Part shown: piece after piece, positions 34,092 to 44,613 of the stretch | How positions within the stretch are numbered: position 1 is the stretch's first letter | Layout of the letters: every line of letters begins with the position of its first letter | Notes under the pieces: generated by a model | Databases searched by the model: none | The model's input: the letters and a program-made list of their open reading frames with translations, nothing else | What the model was told of the DNA's origin: nothing | Translations under genes and position numbers: made by a program | Assembly (NCBI GenBank): GCA_018292915.2 | Contig: JACVVK020000061.1 | Coordinates: 1,894,501 to 1,958,500 of the forward strand | Direction: 5' to 3' | Source of the DNA: Batillaria attramentaria | Taxonomy: Eukaryota; Mollusca; Gastropoda; Batillariidae | Length of the DNA: 64,000 nucleotides

Positions 34092-34821
34092 CAATTTGTA
34101 ATTCTTCATTCAGAAATCTCCCTACTTCCAGACCGCATTCTTCACAGTGCCATACGTCATGTGCTGTGTGTTCCAGGTGACTGATCCTCTTAACTGGTGG
34201 GCCGTCTGTAAGCGGGGGCAGACTTGACAGGATGCCAGCATCCAGATTTGAATACTGGTAAATTGCACGAGTTGAATGGGCTGCTCCTCGCTCCAGTTCT
34301 CTAATGACTACGTGCGGACAACGCAGAGTATTCTTCAGCTGGACCTCTTTGAATGAAGGAGGCTTTGAGCCATGAAAGGGTGCGGCAGCCCAGCACTGGA
34401 ACTCGGCAAACTGGTCTTTTGCATCAAGCAACTGTTCTATGATGTCAGGAAAGAACCACGGTGCTTCATCAAAAATCATGTGAACAGATTTCTTACGCAG
34501 TTGTTTTGCAGATGCCTGACCAGGTGAGAAGTCACTCAGATGTTTCTGCCTGACTGACTTTCCAATCGATCCTGGGTGTGGAGCAGGAGAGTGGATCTCT
34601 TGTTCCGAGCCTTGAGCGTCTGTATCCATCTCAACTTCTTGATGACCACCCTGTAATCTCTCTTCACCAGTAGATTTTTCCGGTGTCTCCGTAGCCTGTG
34701 TGTCGTCTGTGTCATCCTGCATAGCTTTGAGTAGTTCTTCCATGATGCCATCAGGATCTGACTTCTGGCACACTAGGCGCTTGACTTTCCTCTGCAGGTC
34801 TTGTGACAGTCTGTCCTGAAC
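34092..34821 (-). CDS. Nuclease-helicase copy B, Walker B exon (intact)
   Basis: The 730-base exon begins after a gtcctag acceptor and ends TTG|GTGAGC in phase 1, coding 243 residues. Residues 1-110 are a charged, probably unstructured linker with the acidic block HQEVEMDTDA, shared with copy A but absent from C. Residues 113-124, VHMIFDEAPWFF, are the Walker B motif, with catalytic Asp118-Glu119. CWAAAPFHGSKP (143-154) sits where SF1 helicases have motif III, and LKNTLRCPHVVIREL (162-176) resembles motif IV. A CxxC pair lies at 226-229 (CEEC), without an obvious second pair. The block LTDGPPVKRI is nearly invariant among the copies. Confidence 0.8.
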
Positions 34822-35255
34822 CTAGGACACAGATTCGCAATATCCATTACTGCCTGGCCTTACAATGGTGACTCTACACCATAATCTTTAAACATGTGAA
34901 TAAGACGCATCCAGTCTAACTGGTGTCAAATTGCGAATTACGCTTACGGGTGTTTTGTCGGTGATAAAGATAAGCCTTGAAGCACTCATGGAATTATAAT
35001 ACAAAATTAATAATAGTTTGTTGCCAATGTTTTTCTTTTCTTTTCCTTGTGAAGCGGTAGTGAGCTGTCTGCGAGAAAGAGCGCCATAAAAGTATTAAGT
35101 AGGAGTAGTAGTAAAAGTAATAATAATAGATTTTTTATAGCGCTCATACTCAGCGAACTCTAAGCGCTTACAAAGTTAAGAAAATTAAGATCAGATAAAA
35201 TAAAATGGCACGAAAATAAATGTCAGAGAGAACAATAAAAGACACAGCCATTGTG

Positions 35256-35324
<69 letters not shown>

Positions 35325-35838
35325 TCTGTCAATCACTCATTACTGCTGCTGGGTACGCGGAATTTATCTGAACAGACATCAAAACTTTACGGTAAATAAA
35401 TGAAAGATGTTGATACATGGACAAACGTAATATTGCGTAAATATTGACCATACTACCAGAGGCAAATGTGTACTTTGAAAGTAGAAAGATAAGGTAAGAT
35501 AAGATAAGATAAGATAAGAAATTTATTAGATTTCCAAAAGTAGAACATCGCTTTGTGGTCTCATAAAACATGCCAAACACTCACTCATGTGGCCATACAC
35601 ACCCACTCCGCCTATTTACATACTCGCACACTCACACCAAAAAAAAAAAAAAAGGACCTGCCATCTATCACATATTGCATCACTATGAATTACAACAATA
35701 CACCACACATCACATCACTTCACATCACAGCAGCAGCACAACAGCAGAACTCCATCACAGTCCAAGCCAACCGACACCCGACAAGAAACCACTTATGTCT
35801 AATTAGTCTAAAATGTACAATGAGAAGTTGTTACCAAC
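34822..35838 (-). other. Intron of copy B between Walker A and Walker B exons
   Basis: Holds a CA microsatellite at 35258-35321, a GATAA run at about 35488-35520 and A-rich stretches. No gene is seen. Confidence 0.6.
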
Positions 35839-36012
35839 TTGTTTGTGAATGGAGTATGTCACAGCATGGCTACCACGCCAGATACTGGCAAAAATAACTC
35901 TCCGTCCGGCCCGTGCCCACTTCAAAGCTCGTAGCATCAGCATGACAGTCTTTCCAGTTCCCTGGGGACCAGTCAAGTACACTAGAGGATCCTTTGATGC
36001 TTGTAGCTCCAC
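35839..36012 (-). CDS. Nuclease-helicase copy B, Walker A exon (intact)
   Basis: The exon is 174 bases (58 codons, phase 0 at both ends) with a strong acceptor (tctaacacag) and a weak donor (CAA|GTTGGT). It reads VELQASKDPLVYLTG then PQGTGKT, so the P-loop GPQGTGKT is at residues 15-22. It continues with ALKWARAGRRVIFASIWRGS, the second strand of the RecA fold. The size is the same as in copy C. Confidence 0.8.
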
Positions 36013-36727
36013 CTGTGTTAGAAAGACAAGTCACATTTCTATTTCTATGAAATGCGAGGTCAAAATGGTGTTGGTGCCCCACACTGTCAAACCCGATGAA
36101 GACACAGACACGTTGCTTCTGTTTGTTTTGTCTGTGTTTGTTGCTGTTGTTGTTGATGTTGTTTTTCTTCTTGCTGTTTCGTTCTTTTCACGACAACCCA
36201 CAGTACAGCGGGTTTTTGGTTTGTTTTTGTTGGTGGTGGTGGGGTTTTTTTTTTGTTTGTTTGTTTGAGGATTTGTTTTTGTTTTTTTTGTTGTTTGTTG
36301 TTGTTGTTGTTTTGTTGTTTGTTTGTTTGTTTGTTTTGGTTTGGGTTTTTTTTTTTTTAGTGGGGGGGGGGGAGGGGGGTCCCGGGGGGGGGGGGTTGCT
36401 TGAATAAAATATGGATTTGTGGAAACTACAACAACAAAGAGTGAAGACTTGATTTGAAGACCCAGTAGTCGCACACACACAGAGCTATCAAACTCACATT
36501 TTTCTGTTTCATTTTTTCGGTGGTTTAGATCATTTAGCGCTTAGTTGATCGGGATGGGCCGTGGCCTTATGTACGGGGTAGACGATAGTGTCCGAGCAGC
36601 ACGTGCCTCATTTCAAAACAGGTCAAGGATCGAACTCACACAGAATGTAAACTTAACCTTACAGGTAAAGTACTTGATGGGCGATTTTTCCCTGTTTTCA
36701 GGAGGCAAAAACCGCATAAGAACCGAC
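36013..36727 (-). other. Intron of copy B
   Basis: Dominated by GTTT/GTTG runs (36115-36355) and a G-rich block (36361-36397). Long Lys/Thr- or Pro-rich ORFs here are composition artefacts. Confidence 0.6.
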
Positions 36728-36856
36728 CTGTTGAGGTGACAGAACCCAATTCTTCAGACAGCGGCCAGTCTCCACTACAGCGTCATGCAGCGTCGACACC
36801 TCGGCACGTGCATTCGTGTTGTGCTCACGTGCAGTGGTGTTGCCGGTCCACAAAAT
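36728..36856 (-). pseudogene. Nuclease-helicase copy B, linker exon 2
   Basis: Acceptor tcccttgcag; donor CAG|GTCGGT. In phase 2 it reads FCGPATPLHVSTTR, loses one base, and continues RAEVSTLHDAVVETGRCLKN and WVLSPQQ. Copy A's version of this exon is broken at another place, so each keeps what the other lost. Confidence 0.65.
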
Positions 36857-38292
36857 CTGCAAGGGAGATTTCCTCATTCTATAAATGTCTTCGAAAGCGT
36901 GCTCAACGTGTTAATCTAAACGTCACAGCAGAACATGAAATATTACGAGGAGTTCATTGCGGCGCCGTCTGTTGAGTGCGAGGCTGTGAGCCTTCCACGC
37001 GTTTCCTCGCACTGTTTGGACGGGCCATCTTTGTATATGGCTGTGCTCACCGTGCTTCACGTGGCGAGGTACCCTCCGTGTTAAGTTTGTCTGCTGTCAT
37101 CCCGTCGTGCTTCTGCGTACACGTCATCAACGTCTTCTACCACACACACACACACACACACACACACACCACCACCACCACCACCACCACCACCACCGCC
37201 ATCCCTCTTCCCGTCCTACACTACTCTCCTTACAAGATTATACAATAGGTAATTATAGGCCCATTTTTAATCAATTACAAAAAGCTGAGATTTTTTACAG
37301 CGTGGGTTTTTTTTTTTTTTTTTTTTTAGTTGTAGAACTTGAAACTGTTTGACAAAGAGGGGTGGGTGGGTGGGTGTTTGGGAGTTTTAACGTCCTTTTT
37401 CACCACGTACTTGACAAAGAAGGGAACTGTGAAAATTTGGCTCAGGCCATTATTAAGGAAATAGTCTTAATGAAATAATTTGTACCAAGGCAATACTAGG
37501 AAATATATGTTCATTCAGCGAGTTTTGTAAAGATATTTTACCAGAAGTGCTGTCATTTTTTTTATTTACCCATGAATATACTGTGAAAAAGTTTTACTCG
37601 GGAAAAATTGTCGAAAAAAAATCCGAGAAAATACTTCGAATGGCGTTTGTTTTTTTATCCACAAATTTACTGTGTTTTTACTCATTGCGGTGGAAAGGAT
37701 CTGAAAAACAGAAATAAAGTGAAAAGAAGAAAACAACGCCCCATTTTGCGCGCGCGTGTGTGTGTGTGTGTGTGATAACTGGCCTTTGTGATTGCATGGC
37801 CCTTAGATAGACAGATACTGAGATAGCCATAATTATCTGGCATCTTACAACATGTAGTTCAGACGCTTTTAGCCACGCCCACTGACTAAAACAAATCTTC
37901 CGTGGCAACCGCATGTGTTTTTTTTTTTGTTTGTTTTTTTTACCGTCTGGTCTCTGTTAGACAATCACTCCGACACACTTAGCAACGAGTCTAGGTTAGC
38001 TGGTAGGAGTATTCGCTCCATTTGATTAGCTAGCAAGACGTGTCAATCAGAAACTGGCTACACGTCAACATGACCGGTAGTTGTGAGATGCCGGATAATA
38101 TACATATATGAATATTAACAGGTGTGCGCCATGCTTCTTAATTCGGTCTTTAAAACATATAGATTTGTTTGTGTCCTGAGGAAGGCGAAAGCCGAAACGT
38201 GACCCGTGCGTCCTTTGTGAAAGTTAAGTGGTTCTGTCTCTTTTATTTGCTTTTAACATTCTCTTATGTGGGAAGAAGATGCCCATTGTTAC
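36857..38292 (-). other. Intron of copy B with SINE-C tail and microsatellites
   Basis: Contains CA and CAC repeats (37142-37197), a SINE-C tail on the minus strand (37363-37410) and AT-rich unique sequence. No gene is seen. Confidence 0.55.
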
Positions 38293-38504
38293 CCTCGCCA
38301 CGAGAGACTCGTAACAGGTTATCACTCAGTTTGGGTTGCCCAGAGGTGTCCCATAAAGTTGCCCACCAGTCTGTATACAGCTGTTCCCTGTCTTGTTCCC
38401 TTATTTCCCAGGCTTTGCCAATCGGAGGCAGCTGGTCACACAGTAATGCAACAATTCAAGGCAGCTTGTAGATTGCCATCTCGCCCGAGGCTCTTGCAAA
38501 ATTC
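38293..38504 (-). pseudogene. Nuclease-helicase copy B, linker exon 1
   Basis: Reads EFCKSLGRDGNLQAALNCC, then one inserted base causes a stop (TGA) within four codons. In the next frame it reads DQLPPIGKAWEIREQDREQL and YTDWWATLW, and a second inserted base lies near the end (GATAACCTGTTACGAG). Copy A keeps this exon open at 15033-15241, which shows what the family frame is. Confidence 0.65.
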
Positions 38505-39232
38505 CTGCATCGATAACAGGTAAGGAAAAAATGTATTGCTACGGGAAAGTTGTTGGGCAATGGAAAGGACACACCAGTGTATATCTGCACATGGACGGGT
38601 TTTAATACTTATTTTAAAAAATATATATAAAGATTGGTCAGTGCTATAAGATGCTCTCTCAGAACTGGAAAGGGTGGGTGGGTGTTAGGGGGTTGAACGT
38701 CCTTTTCCATCACATACGGGTGATATCAAGACGGGGCAACAATGAAAAAGCCAGCACAAATATTTGGCCCAAGCCGGGGTTCGAACTCACGAGAACAGGA
38801 GAGGGAGAAAACAAACATACCTGTGCTAGAAGAGTAATAAACAATCCCTTTTTTTGCAAGGGGGGGGGGGGGGGGCTGCCCCAACTCTTCGCCAGTTCCA
38901 GTGGTGTTCCTCCCAGGTCATGGGTGGAATCCACGGAGGGCTCGGAAGCTGGGGCAATTTTTATTACGCATGATGATGATGGAGATGAGGATGATGGTAC
39001 GATAATTATCTTTTGCATGGCTTCGATTTCAACCTTCAACTGGAGCCCCGTCTAGGCAATATCCAGTGTGTTAATAGCCTCCAACGTAAGGATAGCAGCC
39101 GTTCGAGTGTAAACAGGTTCGCTGGTAACGAACAGGCTGACGTACACTGTTGAAAGATGTACACAAAAGTAACTTAGTATCAACGTGGATCGTTTGAGAA
39201 CAATGCATTTGTTTCACTGACTGTGCACTCAC
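38505..39232 (-). other. Intron of copy B
   Basis: Contains a 5'-truncated SINE-C (38669-38795, minus) and a segment at 38868-39000 (CCAACTCTTCGCCAGTTCCA, GGTGGAATCCACGGAGGGCT) that recurs inverted at 40325-40465. No gene is seen. Confidence 0.55.
38669..38795 (-). repeat. SINE-C, head-truncated
   Basis: Minus-strand order runs from the B-box region (GAGTTCGAACCCCGGCTTGG) through GGCTTTTTCATTGTTGCCCC to the CACC tail. Confidence 0.65.
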
Positions 39233-39994
39233 CTTTTGAAGTGCAAAATCGAGCCGGAGTACATCGAGTATGTCCCCTCTTTTCATATTCGGCAACATCA
39301 ACGTTGTTTGAACCGGCACACTTGCATCAAGGTCAGAAACTAAATATTTCAAGACATGTCTGGCTTTAACGAGCTGCCTAACGGCTTTCTTCAGCTTATC
39401 GTTGATGATTCTGTGCATTTCTGTCCTGCTCATACCTCCTTCTGACAACTGGAAGGCATCGCCTGTCGCCTTGATTTCCCCAACAATCAACCCGTGTTGT
39501 TTGCTGATTATCAGCACATCAAAAGTCCCGCGCTGAAACTTAGCTTCAAGGTCGCGCGGTCGCCGGAACCCAAAGTTCAAACCTCCATGGACGTGCTTGG
39601 GCGGGACCTTTTTGCCTGTCGCGCTTTTACTTTGTCTTTCGGAACCTGTCTGCGTCCCGCCATCTCCTTGGCCGGAAGAACTTTGTTGTGGATCTTCTGT
39701 GCTTGTTAAGTTATTTAAATACGTGTCATAGTCCAGCCCCCACACAACGGTTAATCCCTTCTCTCTACCTTCCAACACACGCCGTAGTGTGAAATGCATG
39801 CGATTTTGGGATTCATTTTCTCTGATGTCGCTGAGCCGCTCGGTCGGGATTTGGACCTGAAGTTTTTCGCCGTCTATCGTGCGGTCTTCTGTCGTTAGGC
39901 GGTTGAAGTAAACTGGCGGCACGAAGTAGATTTTGCTGCTCATGTTGGGAAATCTCTTTTTTGTAACACGTCTCCATTCTTGTTCAAGTTGGTT
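39233..39994 (-). CDS. Nuclease-helicase copy B, PD-(D/E)XK nuclease exon (intact)
   Basis: This 762-base exon is 254 codons, phase 0 at both ends, with acceptor gtgttacag and donor AAG|GTGAGT. Residues 21-52 (KIYFVPPVYFNRLTTEDRTI...) and 61-90 (ESQNRMHFTLRRVLEGREKG, LTVVWGLDYD) are strongly conserved with copy A. A Ser/Gly/Gln-rich loop follows (95-135). Residues 146-181 hold the nuclease signature: RDLEAKF, then TFDVLII (Asp159), then GLIVGEIKATGD (Glu173 and Lys175). The D-(13)-E-I-K spacing fits PD-(D/E)XK enzymes, and the surrounding pattern is most like NERD-type nuclease domains. The tail has conserved ARHVLKYLVSDLDASVPVQT and LMLPNMKR. Family membership is by motif reading only. Confidence 0.8.
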
Positions 39995-39997
39995 CTG

Positions 39998-40053
39998 TAA
40001 CACACACACACACACACACACACACAACACACACACACACACACACACACACA
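39998..40053. repeat. (CA)n microsatellite at the nuclease-exon acceptor
   Basis: CA on the plus strand, so GT on the gene strand. It lies immediately upstream of the splice acceptor, where a pyrimidine tract would be expected. Confidence 0.9.
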
Positions 40054-41138
40054 CCACACGCCGCGCACAAACACACAAATATAGGAATTAGAGCGCGCTG
40101 ATGTATATTACAGTAGCGTAATTAGTGTGGATTGGTAAGCATAACAAAACCCAAATCCTTAAATTCTGACCAGATTCCGAGGTGCTTCCCTTGGTATGAC
40201 ACGTCTTATGATGTGGATGATTACACGGCCGGCACCGCAGGTGCCGTAGTTCCCGGGCCTGGTTAATGCCGGGATATTTATGACAGGAAGCGTGGAATGC
40301 GGCCCTGTCCCGCAGTCCCAAACCACACGGACCTCCATAGCATCATCTTACCATCATCCTCATCTCCATCATCATAATAAAAATTGCCCCAACTTCCGAG
40401 CCCTCCGTGGATTCCACCCATTACCAGGGAGGAACACCACTGGAGCCGGCAAAGAGTTGTGGCAGCCAAAAAAAAAAAAAAAAAAAAGATTCCGAGGTGA
40501 AAAACAATCATTTTTTTCAGGATTCTCTTTTATGATCTGACGTGGTTAGGTGTTCGTGATTTCAATTTGCATTCATTCTAAAGCGTAGCCATTAATGATT
40601 TGTTATTTCCTCCGAACAAAACGCAAAATTTGAAATGAATGTTTGTGTTAATTAGGGGTGTTATTACCCCAGCCTACCGTTTTTAACCTTGCAAACTGAT
40701 TAAGTGTGGCGTTTGCCTCGTATACTTTTGTCAGTAGTTTTCAAAACACGAAATTTATATTGGTCTTAGCTATGTGATTAGCGGTAATTCTTATTTAAGT
40801 CAAGGTTAGTTTAACGTACTTAAACCACAAATAGTGATCTTAACGTGATTGGATACATTCTTATATGGTGTTTATGATTGTATTACTTGTACGGTTTTTT
40901 TTTTTTTGTTGTTGTTGTTGTTCTTTGGTTTTTTTGTTGTTGTTGTTGTTGTTTTTTGGGGGTTTTTTTTTGTTTGTTTGTTTTTTTTTTGGGGGGGGGG
41001 GTGTTGGTTTTTTTTTTACGTTTTATGTGTATGTTTTACGCGTGTTGCAAAGCGATTTTCTCATTTCTGGGATAAATAAACGTGACTTGACTTGACTTGA
41101 CTTGACTTGGAATCCATGTTTCTTTCATTCTTTCATAC
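40054..41138 (-). other. First recognised intron of copy B
   Basis: Contains the inverted copy of a dispersed piece (40325-40465) and GTT/T/G-rich sequence (40892-41020). No gene is seen. Confidence 0.5.
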
Positions 41139-41389
41139 CTTTACATCACGATCCTGCCATGTTCTGTCCATTCGTGGTCGTTTGTGTTGCGAATCAGCAT
41201 GATGTGTTTGAGAGTCTATAAAGTGTTTCTGTCTGAAGCGTTCCCTGCCTCTGCTGAATGCCGGGTCTCCACTCTGATTGTATTCGCCCCTTCTACCCCG
41301 GGCAATAGTCGGATGATAATAACTGTATTCCATGGTTTGAGGTTCACAGTTTGCGCTGTCACGGAAGCAGCGTCCTAGTCTTTCTTCAT
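41139..41389 (-). CDS. Nuclease-helicase copy B, putative N-terminal exon
   Basis: The donor is AAG|GTATGA, phase 0, and fits the phase-0 start of the nuclease exon. The acceptor ctaatttcag is at 41390-41399. The likely start is the ATG in ACCATGG at about 41333, giving MEYSYYHPTIARGRRGEYNQ and then an Arg-, His- and Gln-rich, probably disordered segment (RGRERFRQKHF, KRPRMDRTWQDRD). If translation starts earlier, the frame also includes DEERLGRCFRDSANCEPQ. Copy A shows no equivalent and copy C's would lie outside the window, so family support is missing. Confidence 0.45.
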
Positions 41390-42514
41390 CTGAAATTAGT
41401 AACAAAGCATCTGGTATTACATTCTGCAGAAGGACTGACCTTGAAAACAAATTGAATGACATATACCTGTGAATTGACCTCGACTAGACAACAAATCTTA
41501 CTCCACGACAAAATACTGAGACTCAACCCAGGACAGTTTCTTCAGCGGAACAATTTTTGTTTTGTTTTATTTGTTGTTTGTTTTTTAGTGTAGATTTTTT
41601 GTTCGTTTTTTTTTTTCTTTTTCTTTTTATTGGCTTTTTTGTTCGTTTTGGTTTGTTTTGGGGGGCATAGTTTTGTATATTGTGCACTTTTACTATTTAC
41701 AGAACTGTGCAAAAACAAAACAAACAACAACAACAACAACAACAAACAAAAAACCCGTTCTGCTCATGTTGGGACAAAACCGAAGGTGCACACTGTTCTT
41801 CTACCAGTTGTGAACCCTACCATGCATTTTCAACGCTTAGCCATAAATAGTTTTCATCTAGTGTGAGAAGGCCAAACCCATATTTCGCATTGTTCAGAAT
41901 CGTAGGCTTAAATGACATAATTTATTCATGTCACTTGCTGCAAACGTACAGAGGAAAGGGAAAAATGAATACGCTTCAGATTCAGACAAAATTTTACCTT
42001 AAAAACACGACAAGACAGAAAACAGAATTTTGGCAGAAAAATTGCGATTTTTCCCTCAGAACTTGTCCTTAAGAAACCGCCGTAACAGGGCCGATTCAGG
42101 TTGTAAAACTAAAGACCTAAGTTGATTTATACACGTTTTTGAAGCAGGTTTGAACAATGGACTCGGTAGTTTCGTAAGAGCTTTGCCACTTAAGCAGGGC
42201 TGGCATTTCTACTCCAGACTATGTGTTCTGTACAACCCTGTGTCGTCCTTTGTGGGGCATAATTTGACACCGTATTTCGTGTTGAGTTAATAACGTGAGA
42301 CGAAAATGTATGCTTTCGCGTGACAGTAGTGGGCCGGCAGGGGAGGGGGCACTAGGAAATATCCCAACTCACGCACTGTGATTGTAATATCCTTTGCCTT
42401 ACCAGCAAGATAATCTTTACACACCGTATGAAAAACTGACAAGCTAAGCCTGCCCTTTCGCGTCCGTTGGGCCTCAGCTAAAAGAAGCATACCTGTTCTA
42501 GCTTGCCAGATTTA
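41390..42514. other. No gene seen
   Basis: Sequence upstream of copy B with GTTT/AAC runs (41555-41745), otherwise unique. No coding content is recognised. Confidence 0.4.
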
Positions 42515-42610
42515 GCGCCTCCGCCATGTTGAGACCTAGTTAACATAATAATACGACACTACACACACGGTTGTCAAGAATCGCGGACAAAATAGAATGG
42601 CGGTCGTTCT
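42515..42610. promoter_or_regulatory. Possible bidirectional promoter with paired YY1-like sites
   Basis: Minus-strand AACATGGCGGAGGC (about 42518-42531) and plus-strand AGAATGGCGGTCG (about 42594-42606) face away from each other about 75 bases apart. Both resemble the AAnATGGCGGC element found just downstream of some transcription starts. On the minus strand the site is followed by AACAG|GTATGC, a possible 5' splice site, so this could be the non-coding first exon of copy B, 1.1 kb upstream of its first coding exon. This is inference from motifs only. Confidence 0.3.
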
Positions 42611-43802
42611 CTGGCTGAAACTCGAGCAGAACATACAAGAAGTTCTCCTTGTATTCGTCGGTACTGGCTGCTTCTTAACTATTCATTGTCACACACGCCA
42701 GACTGGCCGAAACGTTGTCAGAAACACTGTGCCCCTTCTCTACTGGCAATACAAGGAGAAGCTCTCAGATTTCTGGCACAATACACGAATAGTTAACTGA
42801 CATCGGCTGCCTTTTGACTGTTCAGTGGAGCCGGCGTTGCAAGTTATTCACAACAACCCCATTCGACTAACAAAGGGCCTACATACAGTTGGGACATGCT
42901 GAGAACCACCGGGGTGTAAGATCTAGCTACACCCACACCAAATCCCGTGCAATCTCTCCAGGCATAAACTATAAATTTCACGTATGGGTAAGCGAAATAT
43001 ACCGTATGGCCGACTTCTTCACATCGCAGGACAGGGAGATATGTCCAATTCTAGTGACGTCTGTTGAATATTATTAATTATGTCTATCCTCTGCAAGAAA
43101 ACGGACGAATTAAAAACATTCTGAAAGGCCAGGACGGGCACTAACATTCCTTTCGGAGTAGACAGACAGCCCTCAATTATGATTGTACAATCCAGTCAAA
43201 AATCTCAAAAACACATTCCATTCGGCCTTCTGAAGAGATAGACACACTGTGGTGTCATAAAGAGTGCGCATCAAAGGAACCGCCTTTCAAAGAAATATTG
43301 ACAAGAACGGGGTAACTGCCGAGTCACACATTTACCTCTGAAAAAAGGTCTTGTCCTTGAGAAAGGTATGCACCCTGTCTGTGTAACCCAAGACGTACTT
43401 GCTTTCTTTAACGATCACATTCTTTCACGTACGTAACACTCGCTGCTTTTACCTTTCTGCTTCTGTTGAGGTAAACCGCTCGTATGTGACGACGGTTTTC
43501 GAGAGCACTAGCTGCCTTGGGCGTTTTTCTTTGGCTTACGTCCAAGTGTCACATTTAAGAATAACACGCCTTCAAAGCAATATGCTAGCTGTATATCTGT
43601 CTCCCTCAACCCCCCCCCCCCTCCCACCACCACCCCCACCCCTACCCTCACACACGCGCACACGACGACGTCTAATTGTGGCTTTGTTTTGTTATGTTTT
43701 GTGCTATATTTTTCCAGCGAGCAATATGCAATTTGAGTCTCCAAGGATTACCTCAGTTCTGCTTTTGTTTTTTCAGCAGTTGCACTGAATCTTATTTGAA
43801 TA
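42611..43802. other. No gene seen
   Basis: Unique sequence and a C-rich stretch (43610-43640). No coding content is recognised. Confidence 0.4.
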
Positions 43803-43995
43803 CAATACAATAATAATGAGTATTGTTTAGGCGCTTTACCCAATTTCATGAATCGGCTCAAAGCGCCGCGAACTGAACCCAACACGCACGCTCACGTGAA
43901 TCACACGCATTCTCTCACACAGTGGACATAAACACATTACAATCACGTGGTGCGAAGGGTCTGCTTAGCTATTTCGGAATTTAGAATTGCATTTC
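43803..43995 (-). repeat. SINE-A, 5'-truncated
   Basis: Reverse complement of the 3' half of SINE-A: AATAATGAGTATTGTTTAGG, then GCGCTTTACCCAATTTCATG, ending near TTCGGAATTTAGAATTGCAT. Confidence 0.8.
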
Positions 43996-44444
43996 CTACA
44001 ACCCACATTTTGCGTAATTCTATTGGGCATCTGTGTCCTGTTTCACCGATTGCAGCCGCTATTTACACATCTCTGTTCTACACAATGACGTTTTCTTTTA
44101 GCATCGGGAAATCCCAGAGAGGCAGATTCGTGTCCTCTGGGGAAGCGGTTCAGAATACTTGTACTTTGCACATATAACGATAAACGTTATCGGACTGGCT
44201 CATATTGCAGTGTGAGTGGGGTGGTTACTGCCTGTGCTGATACTGGGGACAGCTTTGTTTTGCTACGGTTTGTTATTGTCGTTGCTATCGGTTCTGTGAA
44301 GGTCGGGTCAGGTGTAGAGTTTTTCAGAAAGCGTTTTCTCAGGAACGCCGAGATCACTTTTCAAATACGTGCATGATGGTTTGTTTACGGGACACTCACA
44401 AGAACGAAACGAACGAAAATGTCTAAATGCGGGCACCGCGCTCC

Positions 44445-44483
<39 letters not shown>

Positions 44484-44543
44484 ACACACACACACAGAGT
44501 AGACCAGACCCGGCAGAGGAAAGACAGAGAGAGAGAGAGAGAG

Positions 44544-44613
<70 letters not shown>

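Larger units (their letters stand above)
33392..41389 (-). pseudogene. Paralog B of the nuclease-helicase family, nearly complete gene
   Basis: Seven exons in order: 41139-41389 (Arg-rich N-terminus), 39233-39994 (nuclease), 38293-38504, 36728-36856, 35839-36012 (Walker A), 34092-34821 (Walker B) and 33392-33811 (motifs V/VI). The nuclease, Walker A and Walker B exons are fully open with consensus-like splice sites. Four single-base indels break the others: two in 38293-38504, one in 36728-36856 and one in the last exon. Otherwise every catalytic motif is intact, so B is either a young pseudogene or an intact gene with assembly errors. The predicted product of about 620 residues would couple a PD-(D/E)XK nuclease to an SF1-type helicase. 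Confidence 0.7.

Noticed and set aside
36031..36480. 149-codon Lys/Thr/Pro-rich ORF on the minus strand
   Set aside because: It is produced by GTTT and G runs in an intron of copy B.
43399..43788. 129-codon ORF
   Set aside because: The Pro-rich middle comes from a C/A-rich tract, and nothing in it is recognisable.
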